Part shown: positions 58,613 through 64,000 of the stretch, one piece after another
How positions within the stretch are numbered: position 1 is the stretch's first letter
Layout: every line of letters starts with the position of its first letter
Assembly: GCA_028282845.1 (NCBI GenBank)
Contig: JANQGY010000017.1
Coordinates: 45,928-109,927 of the forward strand
DNA from: a bacterium
GTDB taxonomy: Bacteria > Fidelibacterota > Marinisomatia > Marinisomatales > JAHJCW01
DNA length: 64,000 nt
Direction of reading: 5' to 3'
Made by a program: the position numbers and the translations under genes
The notes under the pieces: generated by a model
Database searches by the model: none
What the model was told of the DNA's origin: nothing
What the model saw: only the letters and a program-made list of their open reading frames with translations

Positions 58613-59209
58613 ATGGATATTTCGACAAATCTATTTATTAATAAAGAAGATATAAAAGACCTTGCTAACATCATTGGTTGCGATCAAAAAGACCTGCCTG
58701 CTGCTCTGAGTCCATTTGCAAGTGCAGCAATAAAAGAATTAGCAACAATGATCTTAGGACAGAAAGTCTTTAATAGAGGTAGTGATATTATTGAGTACAG
58801 ACTATTTTTATTAATACAAACTGTATTTGATAATAAAATACCTGACGAAGCAGATGTATGTAAATTTTTTCAAACGACTACTACGGCAAGCAGATCATTA
58901 ATCAGAGCTGTGATGTCTAAATATCAGTATGAATTAAAAACAGCTATTGAAAAAACTCTAATTGCATTACTTGAAAATGTTGAACTTTTAGATGATGGTC
59001 ATACTTACTTTGTTTCAGTTCATAATTTGAATTTAGTTGATGAATTAAACAATGAACTTGCTGAGATTGATACCAACCTCCCCCCTGTTAAGAAAAAAAG
59101 AGGAAGTGTTTCCGCCTATGAATTGAAACCGTCATCATATACAAGACTTTGTGAACAATTTGGAGTAGAACTTGAAACTGAAGACGAAGAGGAAGAAACT
59201 GATGAGTGA
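58613..59209 (+). CDS. Unrecognised soluble protein, first gene of a two-gene module
   Basis: The 198-residue protein starts at ATG 58613, seven bases after AAGGAG. It is largely helical (for example SRSLIRAVMSKYQYELKTAI) and ends with an acidic tail (ELETEDEEEETDE). No domain is recognised, and there is no signal peptide or membrane segment. It overlaps the following membrane protein by eight bases, showing translational coupling. The pair lies in the interval between comM tail copies and has no housekeeping neighbour, so it may be an accessory system. The function is unknown. Confidence 0.78.
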   Translation: MDISTNLFINKEDIKDLANIIGCDQKDLPAALSPFASAAIKELATMILGQKVFNRGSDIIEYRLFLLIQTVFDNKIPDEADVCKFFQTTTTASRSLIRAVMSKYQYELKTAIEKTLIALLENVELLDDGHTYFVSVHNLNLVDELNNELAEIDTNLPPVKKKRGSVSAYELKPSSYTRLCEQFGVELETEDEEEETDE

Positions 59210-59600
59210 TATATTATCAGCAATTAGCCTTTTTCTTGCAGTATTAGGGTTGCTATATAGTACATGGTATTCTGCTTTGGAGATCGCTCTAAATATTGAG
59301 TTACCTAAATATAAAAAAGATAGAGGACCAGCTCTCGATACACTAAATAGCACTTTTTATACTAAATCATTACCATTGACAATATCATCAATTATCATTT
59401 CTATTATAGTTTTACCGGATATTTTAAAAACACTTGCTGAAGCAATAAGTATATTATTTGAAAACGGTAGAATAGTTTTTAGATATTATGACTCAGTCAA
59501 AACCCTTTTTATTGGAATATATGTATTACTATTAGCATTCACAATCTATCTAACTAATGTTTCGCTAAAAATTAATTCTCTCTTAAGGAAATGTAAATAA
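59202..59600 (+). CDS. Unrecognised small membrane protein, second gene of the module
   Basis: From ATG 59202 the 132-residue protein has three hydrophobic helices: about residues 3-25 (ILSAISLFLAVLGLLYS), 57-77 (LTISSIIISIIVLPDI) and 103-123 (LFIGIYVLLLAFTIYL). A basic patch lies between the first two. It is inner-membrane and overlaps the upstream gene. An upstream in-frame ATG at 59172 adds ten basic residues but overlaps more; the internal start is preferred. No family is recognised. Confidence 0.75.
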   Translation: MSDILSAISLFLAVLGLLYSTWYSALEIALNIELPKYKKDRGPALDTLNSTFYTKSLPLTISSIIISIIVLPDILKTLAEAISILFENGRIVFRYYDSVKTLFIGIYVLLLAFTIYLTNVSLKINSLLRKCK

Positions 59601-59671
59601 TTTGAAAAATGAAAAATACTTAGGTATTAAGTTTGGATTGATTGAATTGGAAGATTTTCACCATTGCGTTG

Positions 59672-59821
59672 CCATGTTGTAAACCGAATATTTATCTAGT
59701 GCCATTTAAACCGTTTCATTATCCAAAGAAATTAATTACTCTTGGGGATCATATCAAAGCTACTAGAATTGGCAGAGGATTATTTCAAAAAAATTTAGCT
59801 AAACTTTGGAAGTATTCTTGA
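59672..59821 (+). pseudogene. Fragment of a small helix-turn-helix regulator gene (N-terminal part)
   Basis: The frame reads PFKPFHYPKKLITLGDHIKA, then TRIGRGLFQKNLAKLWKYS, ending at TGA. It resembles small XRE-type HTH proteins (typical start IPF-x-YPKTLGEHI-x-RR) but has no start codon of its own and lacks the recognition helix. It stops 20 bases before the comM stop. It complements the fragment at 53843. Confidence 0.55.
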
Positions 59822-59840
59822 GAAAATTCAACATTCAAAT

Positions 59841-61382
59841 TTAACCGAGCCAAAGCTGTCGATCCAAACTGCGGTATTGGATTGCTTCAGAAATGTGTTC
59901 GGATTTAATTTCATTTTCACCGGCAAGGTCGGCAATTGTCCGTGATACCTTCAAAATCCGATCATAAGCACGAGCTGAAAGACCGAGTTTCTCCATTGCT
60001 GTCTTCAATAGTTCGGAAGATGATTTATCAAGTTTGCAGAACTGCTGCAGTTCGTTGGTTTCCATTTGGGCATTGGTATAAACTCCCGACATATTATCAA
60101 AACGACTGACCTGAATGGATCGTGCATTCTGACAACGGGTTCTAATTAATGATGATTGCTCGCCCGGCTGCTTATCGCTCAATTCCGAAAAGGGAACTGC
60201 CGGTACTTCAATATGGATATCAATACGATCTAATAACGGTCCGGAAATGCGACTCATATAGCGCTGGATCATCGGCGGATTACAAGTGCATTCGTTATTC
60301 GGATCTGTCGCATAGCCGCAGGGGCACGGATTCATTGCGGCAATTAACATGAACCGCGCAGGATAGCTCAATGAAACTGTAGCCCGTGAAATTGTAACTA
60401 CGCCGTCTTCCAAAGGCTGACGCATCACTTCCAATACATTTTTCTTAAACTCGGGCAACTCATCTAAAAATAATACTCCGTTGTGCGCCAAGCTTACTTC
60501 TCCCGGCTTCGGAATGGTTCCTCCGCCGATAAGTCCGGCATCGCTGATCGTATGGTGCGGGGAACGGAAAGGTCGCGTTGCGATGAGTCCTACACTGTCC
60601 GGTAGTAATCCGGCTACAGAGTGTATCTTAGTGGTTTCCAAAGCTTCGTCCAAAACAAGGTCGGGAAGGATAGTCGGGAAACGTTTTGCAAGCATTGTTT
60701 TACCCGATCCGGGCGGACCGATCATTATCACATTATGTCCGCCGGCTGCGGCAACTTCCAAAGCACGCTTGACCTGTTCCTGCCCTTTTACATCTTCAAA
60801 ATCAATCGTGTATTTACGCCGTTTATTAAAATATCGTTCACGATCTAATTTTTCAGCTTCGATCTTGAGTTCACCATTCAGGATCGCGACAACATCACGT
60901 AAAGTTTTCACTCCGGCTACTTTGATTCCATCAACCACACTTGCCTCTTTGGCATTCTTTTCCGGCAGGATTATCCCATTGATACCATCGCGTTTAGCGT
61001 TAATAGCAATCGGCAAAACTCCTTTAACCGGTCGCAATTCCCCATCCAAGGCAAGCTCACCAAGCAATAATAATTTGTCCAAATAATCGGGTTTGACAGC
61101 ACCATTCGCCGCTAAAATCCCAATGGCAATCGGCAGATCAAATGCAGAGCCCTCTTTGCGGATATCGGCCGGGGCGAGATTTATTGTAACATGCTTGCGC
61201 GGAAAAGAAAATCCGCTATTATTGATCGCCGATGTTACGCGCTCCTTGCTTTCCTTGACGGCATTGTCAGGCAAACCAACCGTAACATAGCGCGGCAGTT
61301 GAGCTCGGGAAAGATTGCATTCCACGTCAACAATGTAGGCATCAATCCCTAAAATTGAGCTGCTCAGTACACGACTATTCAT
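59841..61382 (-). CDS. comM: ComM/YifB-family Mg-chelatase-like AAA+ ATPase
   Basis: The 513-residue protein has the ComM order: an N-terminal Lon-protease-like domain (about residues 10-170), then an AAA+ core with Walker [14 protein letters not shown] near residue 220, [12 protein letters not shown] and a LFLDELPEF Walker B. A C-terminal Mg-chelatase subunit region ends [13 protein letters not shown]. ComM is a hexameric helicase that drives branch migration during natural transformation. The reading frame is intact. Its last codons recur as short copies at 53806 and 63490. Confidence 0.95.
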   Translation of the reverse strand: MNSRVLSSSILGIDAYIVDVECNLSRAQLPRYVTVGLPDNAVKESKERVTSAINNSGFSFPRKHVTINLAPADIRKEGSAFDLPIAIGILAANGAVKPDYLDKLLLLGELALDGELRPVKGVLPIAINAKRDGINGIILPEKNAKEASVVDGIKVAGVKTLRDVVAILNGELKIEAEKLDRERYFNKRRKYTIDFEDVKGQEQVKRALEVAAAGGHNVIMIGPPGSGKTMLAKRFPTILPDLVLDEALETTKIHSVAGLLPDSVGLIATRPFRSPHHTISDAGLIGGGTIPKPGEVSLAHNGVLFLDELPEFKKNVLEVMRQPLEDGVVTISRATVSLSYPARFMLIAAMNPCPCGYATDPNNECTCNPPMIQRYMSRISGPLLDRIDIHIEVPAVPFSELSDKQPGEQSSLIRTRCQNARSIQVSRFDNMSGVYTNAQMETNELQQFCKLDKSSSELLKTAMEKLGLSARAYDRILKVSRTIADLAGENEIKSEHISEAIQYRSLDRQLWLG

Positions 61383-61507
61383 AAATATAAATCATTGAAA
61401 TTTCTGAAACTTAATTAAAGAAATTATGAAAAAAATATCTATAAATGATAAGTTATATGTCTAATAGTTTACGAGTATATCAGTTTCGCCATTAAAATTA
61501 TCAATGT

Positions 61508-61560
61508 CATTCTGAGCCCGGTTTATCCGACTTAAGTGGGCAGGTCGGGATAAGAATTCA
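61508..61560. repeat. Imperfect hairpin repeat-like element near 61.5 kb
   Basis: TTATCCGAC and GTCGGGATAA can pair (one bulge) around ACTTAAGT, with GAGCCCGG before it. It follows GTCATTCTGAG, a string common in interspersed bacterial repeats. It lies between comM and the candidate RNA. It does not encode a protein. Confidence 0.35.
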
Positions 61561-61693
61561 TAATACATGCAAAATATAGACTTAAAAACTCATTTATATA
61601 TAAAATTAAAAATATTAACTATTGAAGAGATCACATAATCATAAATTATAATAAACTATTGCATAAAGTTTGATTCTGTTATTATTTTTTTTA

Positions 61694-61812
61694 CGGACGA
61701 ACGAATGTATCACAATATAAACCACAGTAAAGCCCAGGGGGTAATAATCTGGTTGGAAGCTTTCCTCCTCAGTCGTTACCTCTTTGGGTATTTGTGGTCT
61801 TTCGTTCGTCCG
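61694..61812 (+). ncRNA. Candidate structured RNA or leader of the 61893 lipoprotein gene
   Basis: A strong 119-nt hierarchical hairpin forms here. CGGACGAACGAA (61694-61705) pairs perfectly with TTCGTTCGTCCG (61801-61812). Inside, ACCACA (61721) pairs with TGTGGT (61793), CCCA (61733) with TGGG (61785), GGTAA (61740) with TTACC (61776), CTG (61749) with CAG, and GGAA with TTCC at the tip. A G-rich stretch and TTTTTT (61826-61838) follow and may form a competing fold with AGCCC and CCCAG. The gene start is at 61893 after AAGAGG. It does not match a riboswitch class I can name. A DNA-level palindromic element is an alternative. Confidence 0.4.
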
Positions 61813-61892
61813 AGAAACCAGGGCTGGGGGGGTTTTTTATCTCTCCTATCTGGGAATCCAAAAAATAACCAAATCAAACGAAGAGGTAAAAA

Positions 61893-63461
61893 ATGAAAAA
61901 TACTTATTTTTTCTTTGCTGCAATTATTTTACTTATATTTACAATAAGTTGTAAAAATGTTGTCAATCCTGATACGACCCCGCCACAAATAAGTATTTCA
62001 TTCCCGACAAACGATTCAACTGTAAAGGATTCAATAAATATTAAAGTTACTGTAGCTGATGATAATAAAATTAGCCACGTTGAATTCTTAGTTGATGGTG
62101 ATGTAATTAGCCTCCTTTCCAAAGAACCATTCGAAATAATTTGGAATACACGGCTAGTAGCAAACGGTAAACATAACTTACAATGCAAAGCAATTGATGA
62201 TTCAGGAAATGAAGCATTATCTAATATCGTGCAGGTAAATGTTAATAATTATCTATTTAAGGCTACATTTATAAACGAATATTTGGAACCTGGGAATTAT
62301 GGATATTTATTTATTTCTGATACAGAAGGTAATCTTATAGCAGAAAAAGAGTGGATAGGTGATGATAGTTTTGAATTATTTCCAAATGATGGATTGGATA
62401 AAAATATTAAAAACAATTTAACACATATAAGTGTTACAGTTACTGAAGAGCCGGGAACACGACTTTATACATATCTAAATGTACCAATTGGCTCTTATTG
62501 GACATGGAGAGGACTATCAACGCCACGAATTTTTGATGATCTTAAAAAAGCGGAATTCATAATAAATAACATTCCCAATCATAATGGTTATACTTTTTCA
62601 ACAAATTGGAACAATGATGTGTCTAGTAGTGGGCAATTAAGCGAAAATTATACATTTTACTATTGGCGAGAAAATTATTCTGGTCTTTACATTAAACTTA
62701 ACACTATTTCTGAAGGCGTTAAATATTTTTGGGATGAGAACTATGAAATTCATTCTTATTATACCAATTATGTAGACCTATCAAACATGAATTCTACATT
62801 GTCAGAAAAAATTGATTTGCCTGACAACAATAGTTATTATGCATATTTATATGGAATAAATAATCCGAGTAGATCTAATGATCGAGTCGTAATTGATTAC
62901 AGTCGGCAATCTAATACAGCAAGTTCATTTGATTTTTATTATCCAAATAATGTTTTTGATGAATATATGTCGAGCATTTGGTTATCCAATGATGAGAACG
63001 AATGGTTTCAACAATTAACATTTGGTAATATTCCTACAAGTTTTTCAAAAATTAATGCTGATTTCGAATTTATTAATACCTCATCGAATAATTTCGAAAT
63101 ATCTGCTAACGGTGATTTTTTGGGGATAAGGTCGCAATGGAGAACAAAAAATAAAATTGATAACAATACTTATGCTTTTTGGTATGTATATAGTGATAAT
63201 ACAATTTTAAATTACACTTTACCCAAAATATATCCTGATCTCATTGATAGATTTGAGCTCAGATGGGTTCAATTGTTTGATCATTCGGAACTTAATTCAT
63301 ATTCTGATCGAATAAGTATTGTTTTTAATTCAGATGATTATTTATATGATGTAGTTAACGACATTAGAAGAATTGAGAAATATCCAAATAGTACTGCAAA
63401 AATTAACAAGGAGCCGTTGCAATCTGAATTTCAAGAAAGAGATATGGACATTTATTATTGA
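61893..63461 (+). CDS. Lipoprotein with N-terminal bacterial Ig-like domain
   Basis: The 522-residue protein has a lipoprotein signal with lipobox ISC (Cys20, before KNVVNPDTT). An Ig-like domain at about residues 28-118 contains TPPQISISFPTNDSTV, then VEFLVDGDVISL and NGKHNLQCKAIDDSGNEALS, which is the bacterial Ig-like repeat used in surface proteins. The rest (about 400 residues) is beta-rich and Trp/Tyr-rich with no family recognised. It is probably an outer-membrane-anchored surface protein. The start follows AAGAGGT and lies downstream of the candidate RNA. Confidence 0.75.
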   Translation: MKNTYFFFAAIILLIFTISCKNVVNPDTTPPQISISFPTNDSTVKDSINIKVTVADDNKISHVEFLVDGDVISLLSKEPFEIIWNTRLVANGKHNLQCKAIDDSGNEALSNIVQVNVNNYLFKATFINEYLEPGNYGYLFISDTEGNLIAEKEWIGDDSFELFPNDGLDKNIKNNLTHISVTVTEEPGTRLYTYLNVPIGSYWTWRGLSTPRIFDDLKKAEFIINNIPNHNGYTFSTNWNNDVSSSGQLSENYTFYYWRENYSGLYIKLNTISEGVKYFWDENYEIHSYYTNYVDLSNMNSTLSEKIDLPDNNSYYAYLYGINNPSRSNDRVVIDYSRQSNTASSFDFYYPNNVFDEYMSSIWLSNDENEWFQQLTFGNIPTSFSKINADFEFINTSSNNFEISANGDFLGIRSQWRTKNKIDNNTYAFWYVYSDNTILNYTLPKIYPDLIDRFELRWVQLFDHSELNSYSDRISIVFNSDDYLYDVVNDIRRIEKYPNSTAKINKEPLQSEFQERDMDIYY

Positions 63462-63489
63462 TTCGATTTCTAATCAAAACCAAATCACC

Positions 63490-63533
63490 CCAACCATAAT
63501 TGCTAATTCAAATTGCAATATTGAACTGCTTCT
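63490..63533 (-). repeat. Decayed copy of the comM 3' end (copy C)
   Basis: On the minus strand GAAGCAGTTCAATATTGCAA, then TTTGAATTAGC, matches the comM end codons ([13 protein letters not shown]). About 28 of 42 positions are identical without gaps, and most differences are transitions, with in-frame changes including a stop. It has the same orientation as comM and copy A. Chance similarity is less likely given the ungapped codon agreement, but it cannot be excluded. Confidence 0.45.
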
Positions 63534-63585
63534 AAGGTAAATTACAATTTACTTATCCACCCAATCACCATGCTCCTTAATTAAA

Positions 63586-64000
63586 TCAATCAGAGCAGAA
63601 ACAGCATCCGCACTCTTCATCCGCAGGAAAATCAATTGTTCCGCAGTCCACTTTACCGTCACAATCATTATCTTCTCCATCACCGCACATCGCCGGCCCT
63701 GTTTCATCAACTGTTTCTTTGCACTTTCCTTCGTCGCAGATTCCGCTTGCGCATTCAAACCACTTAGTGCAGGATTGACAAAGAATGTCTTTTATAACTA
63801 CGCAGTCATGGTCTAAGCATATTTCATTAGGACCACATCCCTGCGTTTCCTGGTCTGCTCCGCAGTCCCACCATTCTCCTCCGCCGCAGTAATCCCCGTC
63901 TCCGTCTCCGTCAATATCTCCATGATAGCCTGGAGAGAAGCATGTTTCAAAAGCAACGCAGCTATCAGGGCTTGCACAGCAAACGCTCATAGGTGGCCTT
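63586..64000 (-). CDS. Cysteine-rich MopE-like metal-binding protein, probably truncated at the right edge
   Basis: The frame runs from the window edge (ATG at 63990 is the first start inside) to TGA at 63586. From the ATG it gives 134 residues with 21 cysteines. It has GDIDGDGDGDYCGGGEWWDCG, a calcium-binding-like Asp/Gly run, and the CGDGEDNDCDGKVDCG motif that defines MopE-type and similar repeat proteins. It ends in CGCCFCSD. These proteins are extracellular, bind metals or calcium, and often come in long repeats. No signal peptide follows the ATG, so the real start is probably beyond the window. The cysteine content contrasts sharply with the genes before it. Confidence 0.65.
   Translation of the reverse strand, partial: RPPMSVCCASPDSCVAFETCFSPGYHGDIDGDGDGDYCGGGEWWDCGADQETQGCGPNEICLDHDCVVIKDILCQSCTKWFECASGICDEGKCKETVDETGPAMCGDGEDNDCDGKVDCGTIDFPADEECGCCFCSD

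Noticed and set aside
59172..59201. Longer start at 59172 for the small membrane protein
   Set aside because: It would overlap the upstream gene by 38 bases and add a very basic leader; ATG 59202 begins just before the first helix.
61694..61812. Known riboswitches and SRP RNA for the folded element
   Set aside because: Comparison by eye with SRP domain IV, TPP, c-di-GMP, glycine and SAM motifs gave no convincing match.
61705..61896. Plus-strand frame of 63 codons at 61705-61896
   Set aside because: It runs through the folded element and has no coding character; the structure explains the sequence better.
63586..63588. Possible selenocysteine at the TGA ending the cysteine-rich protein
   Set aside because: Only two codons follow before TAA, and there is no SECIS-like hairpin or family precedent.

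Overview
The window is an AT-rich bacterial chromosome segment, apparently from a member of the Fibrobacteres-Chlorobi-Bacteroidetes (FCB) group. The best fit is a Marinimicrobia, Calditrichaeota or Ignavibacteria-like lineage rather than a classical Bacteroidetes, but this is inference from gene content. The signs are a PorU-type C25 peptidase, a second protein with a type IX secretion (T9SS) C-terminal sorting domain, an S46 dipeptidyl-peptidase, a TonB receptor paired with a DUF4249-like lipoprotein, and weak Shine-Dalgarno signals. TGA is a normal stop codon here, and a selenocysteine tRNA gene is present.

Layout. 1-21.6 kb is a surface polysaccharide locus: an edge-truncated beta-helix protein, a three-gene plus-strand sugar module, then a long minus-strand series with a VpsJ-like protein, a bi-domain oxidoreductase, glycosyltransferases (GT4, GT2, GT10, GT11), Wzy- and Wzx-like proteins, FkbM methyltransferase, an aminotransferase/acyltransferase/cupin/epimerase sugar-nucleotide module, a Wzz-like chain regulator and an SLBB exporter. 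tRNA-Sec follows at 21.7 kb. 21.8-31.2 kb holds envelope and housekeeping genes (SPOR protein, lapB-lapA, miaB, M23 peptidase) and an aconitase/sucrose-phosphate-synthase-like/uridine-kinase-like operon. 31.4-36.4 kb is porU-maf-pepE on the plus strand. 36.4-37.5 kb looks like a lone inserted cassette carrying a membrane-anchored receiver-domain protein. 37.5-53.7 kb is mostly core: smc, HIT, rsmE (interrupted by an in-frame TGA), quinone reductase, deoxynucleoside kinase, folK-folB, groEL-groES with a perfect CIRCE operator, dut, mscS, an M1 peptidase and an S46 peptidase.

53.8-64 kb is accessory. The 3' end of comM occurs three times in the same orientation: once in the intact gene and twice as short decayed fragments near 53.8 and 63.5 kb. 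Two of these copies adjoin fragments of small helix-turn-helix genes. The intervals between the copies hold a TonB receptor/DUF4249/lipoprotein set, an unrecognised two-gene cytosolic-plus-membrane module, a strongly folded candidate RNA, and an Ig-like lipoprotein. The right edge holds a cysteine-rich MopE-like protein.

How the genes work together. The first 21 kb should assemble, polymerise and export a fucosylated, amino-sugar-containing polysaccharide, and lapA/lapB next door suggest envelope assembly control. PorU, M1 and S46 peptidases, PepE and the TonB receptor fit an organism that feeds on peptides and macromolecules through a T9SS-competent outer membrane. No rRNA, CRISPR array, transposase or integrase was seen.
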